Assembly: GCF_963676685.1 (NCBI RefSeq)
Contig: NC_092350.1
Location: 71,426,502 to 71,490,501, forward strand
Source of the DNA: Mytilus edulis
Lineage: Eukaryota > Mollusca > Bivalvia > Mytilida > Mytilidae
Direction: 5' to 3'
DNA: 64,000 nucleotides
This document shows positions 36,668 to 49,240 of the stretch, piece after piece. Every line of letters begins with the position of its first letter. Position 1 is the first letter of the stretch. Below the pieces are notes generated by a model, which was not told the DNA's origin, ran no database searches, and worked only from the letters and a program-made list of their open reading frames with translations. Both the position numbers and the translations under genes were made by a program.

Positions 36668-36972
36668 GTTATTGCAAATTATATTTATCCCTTTCCACTT
36701 TGTAAGTGCGAATGCTGCCTTGTAGCGGCATCAGCCTGCTCTTTTTCGAAATCGACAAGGGTATCTTAACGTGCAAGAAATGTGGCTCTTTCTGAACACG
36801 GGTCCGCCATTTATTGTCCCCTTCCGACAGACTATCATCGTTTCTCGAGACCAAACTCGCAAATGGTGTCATGGAGAACCCAAATTTAGTCCCTAAAATT
36901 TTCTACCCGGATCGGGTGATCGAACCTTTGTGTTAGTAGTCCGATGCGCTAACCACTACACCACGGCTCTAC
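36668..36972 (-). mobile_element. tRNA-derived SINE
   Basis: The minus-strand head, from about 36970 leftwards, reads GAGCCGTGGTGTAGTGG then TTAGCGC (A box) and GGTTCGATCACC (B box), typical of a tRNA-derived pol III promoter. A body containing CACATTTCTTGCACGTTAAG follows. It is not a functional tRNA, since the cloverleaf is not followed by a matched acceptor stem. A shared core is seen near 21840. Confidence 0.8.
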
Positions 36973-37640
36973 ATGGTTCGACGCATTCCAAATATTTATA
37001 CCAATTAATGTGAAATTTAAAGAACTTCCATTTTTTGAAGTTGTTAATAAATATATAACAGAATATGAAAACATTTTACAACAAAAAATTACATTACACA
37101 ACTACCCCAAAAATATAATCAGGTATTGCATCAATTGAACAATAATTCTCTATAATAGTTCAATATGTGATTTACACATGGAAACTTACTTAAAATAGAT
37201 CTAAAATAAATAGCAATGGTTTTCCTTCCTACATTTTGATACATCAGTTTTACAAGGGAAACGCTTTACCGAACTGTAACGCAAAAATGACAACTGAACA
37301 CTCGCAGTTTTGACGTTAATGTTCATTTGGTGTGCAAACTATATAAATATTTCTAACTCGTACTAAAGTTGCGTGTCTTTGGGTTTCAATGAATGTGTAA
37401 TATGTATCGCTTGTTATGAAAACATAATACTGTCTGTACTATTTATTTATATATTGGCATTGACTGTAAAAGGGCACGCTTCGCATATTGTTTACGACGT
37501 CTTACATATGTATCAATTGGAACTATAGTTTATGAAAACATGACAAATTTTAGTTTTCCTTTAATTAATCGTTCATTAATAACTGTCGTTGGTTGCTGTA
37601 TGTGACATTGCGTTGTAAATATAATGGAATTTGATACAAG

Positions 37641-37850
37641 TGAGAGGTTTAGCGCTATGAAACCAGGTTCAATCCACAACTTTCTTCATTTGAAAATGCC
37701 TGGACCAAGTCAGGAATATGACAGTTGTTTCCATTCGTTTAATATATTTTATCGTTTGATTTTACCGTTTGATTAGGGACTTTCCTTTTTGAATTTTCCT
37801 CGGAGTTCAGTTTTTTTGTGATTTTACTTTTTGTTTATCGTTAAATAGTT
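37641..37850 (+). repeat. Dispersed repeat, copy 2 of 2 (pair of 5783-5995)
   Basis: The same sequence as at 5783-5995: CAAGTGAGAGGTTTAGCGC, GGACCAAGTCAGGAATATG, then CCTCGGAGTTCAGT and a T-rich end. Confidence 0.85.
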
Positions 37851-38089
37851 CTTTTTATTAATCAGACAAATGTTTTTCTCATTTGAATTGTTTTACATTT
37901 TTCATTTTACTGACTTAATGATATGGGTTTTGTGCATTAATGAGTGTCGTGCAGTAACCTGTTTAAGCATTGAAAATCAGGCCACAGATCTTCTGTTGTC
38001 AGGACTAAGATACTTAAGACAACCGCTGTAGATGTTCCTTACTTTAAATAAGTATTATTAACAGAGGTATTCGTTAAGCCTTTGTTTGA

Positions 38090-38330
38090 AAACATTAAAA
38101 CGTCATTGTTATAAATGACAGAAAAGAGCTAGAGGCCAAAAGTACTGCAAAAGGGATATGCAAGTTAAAAAAAAGTCGAAAATAAACTGACAACGTCATG
38201 GCTAGAATAAAAAAGACCAACAGAAAAAAACGCTAGTGCACAAAACACAACACGACTATTAAGCAACACGAACACCTTTTAAAAACTGTGGGTGATATCA
38301 AAAGCCAGGTCAGCCTGAGATATCAGAATG
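38090..38330. repeat. Probable dispersed repeat
   Basis: The segment AAACACAACACGACTATTAA, GCAACACGAACACC and ACTGTGGGTGATATC resembles an abundant mussel repeat I remember. It is single-copy within the window. Confidence 0.4.
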
Positions 38331-40339
38331 CTCTGTGTTTCCATTATTATACCATTATTCATATAATTGATTGATACTCATTCTGGAGTATGTAAGTTCA
38401 TTGCCTGTTTTTAATAGGGTTCGTGTTCCTCCAAGTTCAGTTATCTTGCAACTATATGCATTCAGTCTTGATTGATCCTTTCGGGTTTTTTCTAGTTTTG
38501 TCAGTTGTTAATACCATTATATCGAGGAATACAGTAGTTGATGATAACAATTAAGAGCTTGTTATGTTCAATTCCTCTGCTAATGGACATACAATCATAT
38601 CAAAAGTCAGTACTTATGATCTGGCATGAAAATCCGGATATTGTTTGATTGATACTTGGTGTTATAAACTTTTGAATAAAAATCATGTCATGCAAAACTC
38701 CGATTCCGTGTCAGGATTTGTATTTAACTGTTGTAAAAGGTTTGTGATCTTAAATTTGATTGACTCTCGCTTGTTGAAGATACATTCATTCTCGCACTTC
38801 GTTGATTAAACTGGTTACGCTAATGTAATTATATCTAACTTTGAAAACATTGGTCAGTATTTAGATACACTTATCTAGTTCATAACAAGATAATCATGCA
38901 GTTTTAAAATTTGATGGATTTGACAAACGCACATAGTATTTTCCAAAGCATATTTAGCGCCAATATTTTGTTTTTGTCTATTGAGAGAGACATGTTCCTG
39001 TTATTGCAACATAAATTAACAATAGTAGTGCAAATATTGGTTTTATTTTACAAAACAAAATAGATGATATAAAACATAAATGATTAAAGCATTGATGTCA
39101 GGATGTCAAAAAGCACAACGTTAAACATATGTACAAATAACCTATTTAAGGTAGATACATGGTATACCGCCATCTTGGATTGTACAATAATATTACAGTA
39201 AAAAATCGGTCTAGTTATTTGCCTTAATCTGCAAATTTGGAGACAGATTTGAAATTTAAAGGTTAGACTGTTTAATAGTATAAAGAAAACTTGGTAATTT
39301 ATTTTATAATTAAAAATATTTAAACAAATATCATTTTTGATTGCTTTTAGAATCATTTTTTTCAAATGTGCCACTTAAGGGAAGATAACTATTTTAGTAT
39401 AAAAAAATCATACTGGACTGATAGGAACATTTTTTCTTTTTACTTGTAGCAAGAAAACAAGTTCGGTGACACTGTTTTTCTTTTTATTTTCTTACAAAAA
39501 CTATCTTTTCACAATTTAATTCAAAATTCTATCTCATAGATTTTTTTTTATGCACACAAATGTGTTTTTCCATGAACATGATGAACAATCTAACCATATT
39601 TAGGCAATTTTCAACGACCCATAGCTTGAAAAATAGCACGGTGACCCATATTTTTTTTATTATATTTTTGAAAAGAGCATAGTAAAATCTTCATTTTGGC
39701 TAAGTATAAGAAAATTCTGTCTCAAAAAATATTAACTTATGATCTACTGCAGTTTGAATTCTTCTCCTACAAACTGATCAACTGGTAAAATATTTGAACA
39801 AATTGCTCAAGTGAATGGTTGTTAGTATGAAGTGAGTGCTGTAATATAAAAAGTAATACTTGCCATCCAAATCCAGTTAGTTACGATCTGTGAATCATTT
39901 CAAACAATATAATGACTTACTATAATATGAGTAACTGATTTAGAAGGTATAAATTAGACATGAAAACTTCTATCATAAATAGATTTATAGATAAATAGGT
40001 CAAAACATTGTTGTGTAAGTTATAAATTTAAATCTCTGTTTTCCAAGAGTTAGATGTTAGGTAATTGTAATTTGGAAAATTTTTCTTAAACAATATTAAT
40101 CTGCTTTGAAGACATCAAAGAAAGTTCATAACTTATTGAGTGCTGATTTCGTATTCAAAAAGAAGGCAGACAAATGTAACATACTATATATTTTAACAGT
40201 TTGGAGAAACTTTAAATTTAAAAATCCATATCCTTCTATTATATTGTAAGGGCAGCTCATCCAAAAATACAAAAATAAGAAGCCCAATGGATGAAACAAA
40301 TTATGGTACAGGGCAAGACAAGTCGAAAACGGGTCATCA

Positions 40340-42903
40340 TTAGGATTTAACTGCCCTTGTGAGCTGTTCCCAAAAGACAACATCACCATACTCATCATTC
40401 GGATACTCAATGTAAGATTGACAGTGAACCAGTTCGAGTATTTGAAGTGGAAGATCGCAAGCTGAAATTTGCTTGTAAAATATCAGGAAAAGGATGTTTT
40501 CACAATTGCGCTCATATATGCTCTCCATTCTAGCCATATTATATTCGAACATACACCAGTAAGAAGCTAAATATTTCGACGACATTATGACAATTGTTTT
40601 TCGGCTATTGTGAATTGCAGAAGTGATATTGGTGGCGATGTCATTTCCGGGTAAAAAATTCCGCTTGTGCAAGCACAACTGAATTCCTCCAATTTTCTCT
40701 AGTTTATAGAGAAGTATATTGTGGACAAATGTTTGATCGTCGTCGGCATATGAAACGAAAGCATCATACATATATAGTCTTTCATCGATGTTGCCTGACT
40801 CATTACCGCGTTGATGCCATTTGACCTTGACCATGTAGTATAGATATCGTAGTTTCCACCTGTACCTGTAGCTGATTCCGCCAAGAAGAATAAACATAAA
40901 CATCAATATTCCTGAAGTTAATCCGAAGATTATACCTGCATAGGACATACATTTCGTTTTTAGGGTTTCATAAACTTCTTTTGGATTGCGAAGGAAAATT
41001 GTTGTATCATTTGAAAGTTTGCATTTATATTTCTTCCTACGATAAAGACGTGTAGGAGTGTCGATCATCCAATGAATGAAAGACATGGAATCACAATTGC
41101 ATACAAGATTATTGCCACCAAGATCAATAGTTAAATTCGTGTTTGTCGTGGCAACCGAGTCCAACGCGTCCATTGTAAACTTACTCAGTTTAGATATTCT
41201 ATTATTTCGTAGATTCAAAACCATCAGCTTTTTCATATGAGAAATTTTAAAGTTAATTTCATCGATCATGTTTTCACTAAGATCTAAATTTTCTAAATTG
41301 TGTTGTTTTTTAAAAAACAGAATTGGTATATTCGTTATTTTATTATTTGAAAGATTGACTGTACTGACGTTATGCAGATTCTGAAATATCTCTCCGTCAC
41401 TATCTGTTAGCATCACTTGTCCTAGAAGATTGTTTTGCAGTTGTAAGTATTTCAAATTTATAAAATCTTTACTGAAAAATGATTTTGAAACATTGGAACA
41501 ATAGTTAGATGATAAATCTAAAAAGGTCAGGTTTTTCACATTGGTTACTGGTCCTGTCCAGGTATACAAGACGTTGTTACTAAAACTAAGACTGTTTAAT
41601 TCATTTTCAGTAAAACTGATTTTTGATATTTCATATTTCAGTGTACTTGATGAAATTAAAAATGTTTTCAGTTTGTTTGGAACCGGAATAATGAAATCCG
41701 AATCCTTAGATTTTGTTTTCACGTAAAAAGACACTTTGTCAATCAAGTTGTTTTCGGACTTCACTGTCACAGTATCTTCTGGGTCAATACATTCCTCTGT
41801 GTAGGACGTAAAAACATTGTGTGAGGAAAACGATTCAGAAACATCTAGGAATGTGATACAAATACTCATTAAATCAAACAGATATTCCCCAATAGAAAAA
41901 ACATTGTCCCTAAAATTGCCACTTTCGAAGGAATCTGGAAAATATTCTAACGCACCAGATTCTATCCTCTGAATACGGTTTCCTGCGGCTTCGAATCTAA
42001 CCAGTGATGTTTTATTTAGATACCAAATGTGAGAAGTCTTCAGTATTGTGCTCATTGCAAAAATATCATGAATATAATTTACTTTCAGTATTTTTATTGC
42101 CGAATTTTGCAAATCTGTGGTTATATTTTCAAGTGCATCAAATCCCAAACAGGTATTGAGGGAAACATCAAGCTCGTAAATGTTTTTCATATTTGTAAAC
42201 GTGCCAATGTAAATATATTGTATTAAACATTTTGATATGTTTAAATGAGTTATTTGAGGTAAGAAAAATAATGTTACCGGTGTAAGTATATTCAATTTGC
42301 AATTACCAGTAAAACCTGATAGATCTATAATTGATAGGTTCTTACAATTAACAAATTTTTCATCAAAAATTGCAATTTTGTCCGTAATGAAATCCATTAA
42401 CAACGTTTCAAGTGATTTTAGCTTCGATAAATCTGGCACGAATGAAGTGTTGGAATTATTTTTCAAATTCAAGCTTCTTAAGTTCTCCAAGAAATAAAAG
42501 GACGTAGAATCAAACGATATTTCTTCATAATTCAAATTGTTGTTGCTGAGATCTAAGTAGAGTAAATTGTGTAGTCCTTTAAATGATTGTTTTCTTATTT
42601 GTTTTATTCTATTAAAAGACAAATCCAAGGACTTCAGCAAATTGTTTTCCTCGAAAATACCATCTTTTATTATACTGATGTAATTTCTTTGGAGAGATAA
42701 ATATTGAACAACGTTCGGCATCCTTGGAATACAGAATAGGTTTCTGCCAGCACAATTTGCTACAAGTAACTTTGAACCGGGAACTGTTATGCAGACACAA
42801 GAACTAGCAAATGGACATGCCTTCTGTGCATAGACTCCTGGATTTCCACAACATACTAGTAACACACAAACAGGAACAAAGCTGTTGATGAGATTTATTT
42901 TCG
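40340..42903 (-). CDS. Toll-like receptor (intact, main exon)
   Basis: The fifth TLR of the array. With the start-codon exon at 43462-43465 it encodes 855 residues (856 if the ATG just upstream is used). Seen in order: a signal peptide (KINLINSFVPVCVLLVCC), LRRNT-like cysteines (CPFASSCVC...NC), many leucine-rich repeats, an LRRCT (CNCDSMSFIHW), a membrane helix (FGLTSGILMFMFILLGG) and TIR boxes YDAFVSYADDD, KRNFLPGND and FWEQL. The frame appears to open at an ATG at 42922, but that ATG lies in the polypyrimidine tract of the acceptor (TTGTTTGCAG, AG at 42905-42904), so I start the exon at 42903. No lesion was seen. The TIR end is almost identical to its paralogues, whereas the ectodomain is clearly diverged. 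Confidence 0.96.
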
Positions 42904-43461
42904 CTGCAAACAAAAACAACATTTATTAACAACAAAAATCTGGTACATTGGGATTGTTCCTTGTTTGATGTTGTAAATTACTGTTTAAAAACAAGTAGTC
43001 TTTACCTCAGGAATAAATAACCTATGCTATATTTTAAAAACCTCAATTCTTTTATACTTCTTATTTTATTATTTGGCTTTTTTTTAAAGATATTTGATCG
43101 TCGTTGATAAGGTTTTTGCATTGATGATCAGACTCGTAAGTATCTGTTGCCTTCATGCCGAGTTAAGAAAATTAGTTTTCAAAGTACTAATCCATCTCGT
43201 TTTTGTGAGTTTTCGACTGTTATTGTTTGTTGCAGGATGGAGACAGCTTTTTTGTGTGCAATCATGATCATGTTATTTAAGTAAGATTCGATTAAATTGA
43301 ATGACATCGCTGAACAAATGTTAAAAAAAACTCGTAAATGACAGAAAGTAATGTTACAGTATTGAAAAAAATCCCATTAGTATCAGAAGATCAAAATACA
43401 ACATTTAATATCTCTCAAATTGCTTAACATATTTGTTAATTTTGAAACAAATAATACTCAC

Positions 43462-43465
43462 ACAT
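43462..43465 (-). CDS. TLR start-codon micro-exon (gene at 40340-42903)
   Basis: The minus strand reads ATG-ATG-T followed by donor GTGAGTATT. Joined to CG AAA ATA it gives Met-Ser-Lys-Ile in phase. The intron is 558 bp (42904-43461). The second ATG just upstream (43466-43468) is also in frame. Confidence 0.82.
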
Positions 43466-43468
43466 CAT

Positions 43469-43991
43469 GAAGTCAATTGTATCAAATAACTACAACTAAA
43501 GTAAAGCGTGTGTCATTTAATCGTGAGTGAATTGGAGGGACAAAGTTTTCAACAAAAAATTACTTATTAATATCAAAATCAAAAGTTCAAAAATGAACGA
43601 AACGGAAAGGACAAAGTTTTTAAAATGGAATGAAATGTTATAAAATGACATGTTGTAATAGGAACGAAACCAAAGTCTAACATTTAACAAAAAATAAGCT
43701 CAAACTTTGCATAAACGGAAGGAAATGATAGCACGGTATGATTAATAAATGAAAATTTGTGTATATAATATTAGATAAATTATGAAATAAAATTATTCAA
43801 ATACAAAATGATTTGTATAAAACAGAAGCAAAAGGTTGTATGTGAAGTTAATGGCCGGTTCGTTATTCAATATTCAATATCCAATCTGATGTTAGTTTGA
43901 TTTTGATTTTGAATTAATTTAGTTGAAAGCAATAAAATTTAGATGTTCGATAACATTAATACTAAAGTACATGTAGCATGATAGTAATATA
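43469..43991. other. AT-rich spacer upstream of the last TLR gene
   Basis: Probably contains the promoter of the 40340 TLR gene. No distinct element was recognised. Confidence 0.4.
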
Positions 43992-45335
43992 CAGTCCGCC
44001 AAAAGTTAAGCACCACCTATTTATATTGCATCGATTTTTTTAATTTAAAAATTCAGTTTATCCTCGAAAAAAAAGAAAATATTCATGTAGCAATTTTGCT
44101 AACATAAACCATAGACAAACCATAAAGTTAAGTTTGGTCACTTATGTAGGTTCTATGCAAATGGATTTTACGTTCCTAGAAATTGTGAAAATCACACAAA
44201 TCAGAAACGGAATTTAAGTTTCACTTTGATTTTATTTTTTTACAACAATCAATCGCCCATTATCATTAAAAGTCTCTAAAATTTATCTTTTGTTTGTTCG
44301 GCAAATTTAATGTCAAAAGGATGTGTGAACACCTCATTTCCGGTACAGTTCCATAACACGGCGTCTTATACTCTGTACAAGCCTTCTGAACTTTAGTTTA
44401 GCAAATTTATTCCATTCAGCAACCATTGGCCCTTTTAAATCGTCAAGATTTTGCAAACTTTAGGTTGATCTATGCGATTGATATTTCTGCCAATGGCATC
44501 CCAAACATATTCGAAAGGTTTCATGACTGGAGACATGGAAGGCCAAAAGATAGTGCCAATGGCTACTTGCTCTTTGTACTCGGTTACGATCATTGTCCTG
44601 TGTGGTCTAGCGTTATTTTTCATGTACAAGGATCTTGACGCAAGTGTAGGATCATCAAAATGAGGGACTTCAATGTTTCTAAGCACCAAATCCCCGTATG
44701 TTAGTCTGTTCATGTTACCCTGATCAATATGCATACCCATCTTACAACAGTATGAGAAGAAATCCCTTACAGTAACACCATCAGCAACAACTGCAGACGT
44801 TGGGCAAATGTTGTAATGGTTATGGGCAGTATTATTTCCCCGCCAAACTCGTATTCTGCCGTATATTGGTCGTAACAGAAACCGAGTCTTATCTGATAAT
44901 TGAATATTTTGCCAGCTTCTCATGTTCCAGCTTCGGTGGTCATTGGCCCGTTGAAACCTGATTTTACGGTACCTGACTGTTAGGGCAGGTCATTTGACAA
45001 CGCGACATGCTCTTAGCTAGATCTAAGAAGTTGACGGACCAATGCTCGAACACTAACACAACCACCTGGGGTATAAGCTGTAGGGCAGGAGTAAATGTAT
45101 TAGCTTTAGCACGACCAATAAGCAGTCTGTCATCGCGATAGTTACCTAAACGGAGTCTTCCTGAACTTGGTCTATCATTTAAAGTTCCTGTGTCAATATG
45201 ATTTTGTAAAAATCTGACAATAACGGTCTGATTAACAATGACATGGTTACCTATGCTCCTATTGCACCTACCGGCATTTGACATGTAAATAACTTGTCAA
45301 CGTTCGGTCACAGATAACTTAAGCCTTGCCATACT
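43992..45335 (-). mobile_element. Tc1/mariner-type transposon, degenerate
   Basis: A TA dinucleotide (43990-43991) is followed by CAGTCCGCCAAAAGTTAAGC, a typical Tc1-like terminus. The matching inverted terminus was not found on the right, so the element is truncated or decayed there. Its transposase remnant is listed separately. Positions 45336-45683 show nothing clear. Confidence 0.75.
44435..45332 (-). pseudogene. Tc1-like transposase pseudogene
   Basis: The N-terminal helix-turn-helix region (MARLKLSVTER, then SNAGRCNRSIG and RPSSGRLRLG) is followed by a DDE-type catalytic domain (LSDKTRFLL, NNARPHRT, WPSMSPVMKPFEYVWD). The start is the ATG at 45332-45330. Lesions: TGG to TGA at 45297-45299, a frameshift between 44963 and 44924, and the second catalytic aspartate (usually in a QDNARPHR motif) reads Asn. 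The usual Asp-Met-Asn-Pro before the last acidic residue reads Val-Met-Lys-Pro. It cannot be active. Confidence 0.9.
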
Positions 45336-45683
45336 TCACAGTGACTTGGTGAATATCAGGCTTTAAAGATATATCTTTGATCGGTAATAATCTATGTTTC
45401 AAAAAGGAAAATAGTTGTACTTAACGGTTATAATTTGTGGATAACTAGTACTTGAAGGGGTCAAATAAAGATTTATGGCATCCATTGTTTTCTATTTTAA
45501 ACTATGACTACCATGCACGCTTTAAAAGTTATCAAAAGATAAGATTTATATTACCTTAACTTCTCCGTGAACAAAAAGAGGACTACTGGATTCGACATTT
45601 AGGAACTGCAACACCATATGGTTGCCATGACAACATTGCTGGAATCGGTATTCTATTTTGTCCTTCTTGAATCTCGGGGAATG

Positions 45684-46895
45684 TGATGAATATTTCCAAC
45701 TCTACTCGACAGAGACGCAGTCCTGGTCATCGTCATTATACATCACCAACTCTACATGATGTCACTATTAATGACTTGCTGTCATTTATACAAAAACGGC
45801 TATTACAAAGCCTCATTCAAACCAATATAAACTTACAGCTAGCATTTCGGATATAGCAAGTCACAGACTTTTCAGACTAGTTCGGATTGGAAAAGATGAA
45901 AAAGAGAAAAAAAAATTCCTTTGCCAAGAAAGGTCTCACTGGCGTCAACTTGGGCAATATCCTTCATCATAAATGAGTTCAATCGAAAATACCTCCCTAT
46001 CTTGAATTTCAGTCTGTTCCAACCATTTCTTATACCTATACCAAACCTATTGCAACTTAATTTTCAACAACAAACCCCTTTTGCAGGATCTCAATATTGA
46101 AGACTTTAAGGTTAAACCTACTGATTGCACCTGTACTAGTTCCCAATTCCCATATGATCCGACGGTCCTATTATTACCGGTGACCTTAACATTGTCAATA
46201 ACACTTCCCTGTGAAATGTGTTTCGGAAGGTCCGAACTATACCCAAATGGATTAAGGCTGTGGTGTTGTTGATACAAACCAGAATTAAGAAACTGAATGG
46301 GTCTATCAATACCAATACTACGTAAATCTTTAAAGACCAAAATGTTGCAAAGCACTTATCCTACCCCCCGCAGATAAAGCCCTAAACAACAATGTATTTT
46401 TTGTGTGTGTAAATCGCATTACATACACTGCTCGATAAATGAATAAGTATTGACAATTCACTTGGAAACTCAACATATACCCCCACGACAGTAACAAAAG
46501 AGGAAATCCTGGATAATCACAGGTCTGTTCTATTTTTTGGGAATTGCAATCAAAGATGAAGAACTGGATTTATCACTGTATTGGGTACCTAAACTACAGA
46601 AGTGTCCTTACAAGCAACGGTTTACTCAGTATTGCTGGGTCGTCCTAGTGCTCCTTGAAGTCCCTTTCTTTAATTTTAACATCAATAGTATTAGCAAAGC
46701 CGGTTTCAAAGTTATTATGAAACTGCCTATTCTAGAGGTTGTGTGAATTAGATGTGGATACTTAAAAATTCCAGAGACATTTTTAAAGTACATACAATCT
46801 AAGACTTTTTTATCTTGTAATAGTATCAAAACATTTGACTTTTCTACACTTTACACAAGTATTCCCCATTCCATACTAAAAGACAAATTGAACAA
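45684..46895 (+). pseudogene. Reverse transcriptase pseudogene, 5' part
   Basis: A decayed frame of a retroelement protein family common in mussels. Recognisable blocks lie in shifting frames: NISNSTRQRRSPGH, SYTYTKPIA, LQDLNIEDFKVKP, ITGDLNIVNN, KDEELDLSLYWVPKLQK (near 46553) and SIKTFDFSTLYTSIPHS (near 46820), the last being an RT block. Multiple stops and frameshifts are present. A Penelope-like affiliation is possible but not shown. The frame is cut at about 46895 and resumes at 49226. Confidence 0.8.
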
Positions 46896-49240
46896 GTGAA
46901 ACTGCGAGCTGCTGCTCACTGATGGTACCCCCACCCAAATAGTTCGGTCCTGACAAAAATGTGACGAAAATTTCAACTTGGCTATCATGTGAAAAACAGA
47001 TGATCCGCAGGGCGCAGTTTTATACGACCGCAGAGGTCGAACCCTGAACGCTTGGGGCAAGTATAGACACAACATTCAAGCTGGATTCAGCTCTGAATTT
47101 GGATTGTGATTAAATAGTTGACACAGCATAGGTTTCTGACACAGAATGAATGTGGTCTAATGAACTTAAACTTTTTTTTTTGCGTTTGAGCAATTCACTT
47201 TGCTGTTGAATATTAATCCTCTAAAAAAAATGTTTTCTTTTTATTTCTGAAATCTGAAAAATTGAACACCCCCCAACTTTTTTTCATCTCCCCCTTTCCC
47301 TTATTCCAAAAATGATCTCAATTCAAATTTCTAATGGAATAACTACTCATTTAAATACATCATAAAATATTAAAATATTAAATGTCATGGTTAAAATTAA
47401 TTTTAATTAATAGTAACTTTAAAAAAAAAATGGGGAATGTGTTCAAAGGGACACAGATGATGCCCCCACTAGCATATAACATTAAAAAGGGACATAACTC
47501 AAGAACTGTAAAAGTGAAGCTGCCAAAAATTGAACTTGAACTGAGTTTAGAAGTACTAAGAATTATATAAATATTTCATTAAATTTAGTTGAGACAAACT
47601 TAAGTTAAGAGAATAGAAACGAAAAAAATCTTCAATTTTTCCACTTGTAAAGAGGCATAACCCTAGAATGGTAATCAAAGTGCTTGTAATCACTGAATGG
47701 CAAAGATTGTTTTAATTTATCAGTTGGTAGTAAGAGAATATTGCATTGTATATTGTATATAGCATTGATTTAAGTTGATTCAACTACTATTCTGGACAAA
47801 GAAAGATAACTCCAATTTTCAAAGAATAATAATAATGGCTAAAAATAAACAAAAAAGCTTCATCAGCAACATTTTATATTGGCAAATTTCCAATGTACAT
47901 AATTTAAAAGCAGTTTAGGTGAGATAAACAAAAAAGCTTCATCAGCAACATTTTATATCGGCAAATTTCCAATGAAGTTCATTAAACTAAAGTTATTGGC
48001 AAATTTCCAATGGAATTTATCAATAATAAACTTTTTGGCAAATTTCAAATATACATAATTTAAAAGCAGTTTAGGTGAGATATTCAAATGAGTTTCAATT
48101 ACCAACCTTACACTACTTTTAAATTATGTTTTGTACTTAAGTAATTGTCCATTAACCTGGGAACCCTTTCCACCCCCTTTTTGCACCTTATTCCTTAATG
48201 GTTTGAGCCATAACTCCCAAAGACAATTCTTACCATCCCTTTGTGGTATTCCAATATCCGAAATCTAAATACATGGTTAGATTCAGCATATCAGAGAACC
48301 CCAAGAATTCAATTTTTTTATGAAATCAAATAAAGTTTAATTTTGCACCCTTTAGACCTCACTGTGGACCAATTTGATAACTGGGCCCAAATATCATAAA
48401 TCTAAATACATGGTTAGATTCAGCATATCGAAGAACCCCATATATTCAATTTTTGTTGAAATCAAACAAAGTTTAATTTTGGATCCCGATTTTGACCAAC
48501 TTGAAAACTGGGCCCATAATATAAAAAAACTAAGTACATGTTTAGATTCAGCATATCAAAAAACCCCAAGGATTCAATTTTTGTTAAAATCAAACTAAGT
48601 TTAATTTTGGACCCTTTGGACCTTAATGTAGACCAATTTGAAAACGGGACCAAAAATTAAGAATCTAAATACACGGTTAGATTCGGCATATCAAAGAACC
48701 CCCATAGTTCAATTTTTGATGCAATCAAACAAAGTTTAATTTTGGACCCTTTTGGCCCCTAATTCCTAAACTGTTGGAACCAAAAATCCCAAAACCAATC
48801 CCAACCTGCCTTTTGTGGTCATAAACCTTGTGTTTGAATTTCATAGATTTCAATTTACTTATACTAGAGTTTTTGTGCGAATACCAAGAAAAATGCTTAT
48901 TAGACCCTTTTTTTTGCCCCTAATTCTTAAACTGTTAGGACCAAAACTTCCAAAATCGATCCCAAGCTTCCTTTTGTTGTCATAAACCTTGTGTTTAAAT
49001 TTCATAGATTTCTATTAACTTATACTAAAGTTATAGTGCGAAAACCAAATGTCTTCGGACGACGACAACAATGTCATACCAACATACGACCGCAAAAATT
49101 TTGCGGTTGTATAAAAATGATACAAGTGTTTGATAAACAGGAAGTCGTTGAGTGATGGATCCCAAAATGCATCACACTGTATAGCTGAATTATTTAAATC
49201 CCAAAATATCAAGTTTCAGAAATCCTTGTACTGTAGTTTG
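46896..49240. mobile_element. Nested insertions splitting the reverse transcriptase
   Basis: The reverse-transcriptase frame stops at KDKLNK (about 46895) and resumes at LFCFIKKNGQ (about 49250). The outer parts, 46896-47017 (ACTGCGAGCTGCTGCTCACT...) and 49120-49240 (GTGTTTGATAAACAGGAAGT...), look like the two halves of one dispersed repeat, with a further element between them at 47018-49119. Assigning the outer halves to one family rests on memory of mussel sequence. Confidence 0.65.
47018..49119. mobile_element. 2.1-kb non-autonomous element with a tandem core and hairpin end
   Basis: The left end has TTTTATACGACCGCA (47019-47033) and the right end has its near inverse TGCGGTTGTATAAAA, within the palindrome ACCGCAAAAATTTTGCGGT. 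Inside are imperfect tandem units: ACATGGTTAGATTC at 48271, 48408, 48536 and 48671 (spacing 128-137), then ATAAACCTTGTGTTT at 48821 and 48982 (spacing 161). A direct duplication lies at about 47850-48090. An internal tandem core plus a terminal hairpin recalls Helitron-related (HINE/pearl-like) bivalve elements. That assignment is inference. Confidence 0.7.

Larger units (their letters stand above)
35143..40339. other. Flank between the fourth and fifth TLR genes; repeats only
   Basis: No supportable gene. It contains an AT-rich 10-bp microsatellite (TTTAATTTAT units, about 35307-35340), a foldback element, a tRNA-derived SINE and two dispersed repeats, listed separately. Positions 38340-40339 show nothing recognisable. 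Confidence 0.5.

Noticed and set aside
36900-36972. A tRNA gene
   Set aside because: A- and B-box sequences are clear, but it continues into a SINE body and does not form a complete tRNA. It is a SINE head.
40340-42922. Start of the last TLR at the ATG at 42922
   Set aside because: The ATG lies in the polypyrimidine tract of a 3' splice acceptor that is conserved in phase across all five copies. The micro-exon ATG at 43463-43465 fits better.
44426-44663. Plus-strand frames over the Tc1 transposase
   Set aside because: Shadows of the transposase coding on the minus strand.
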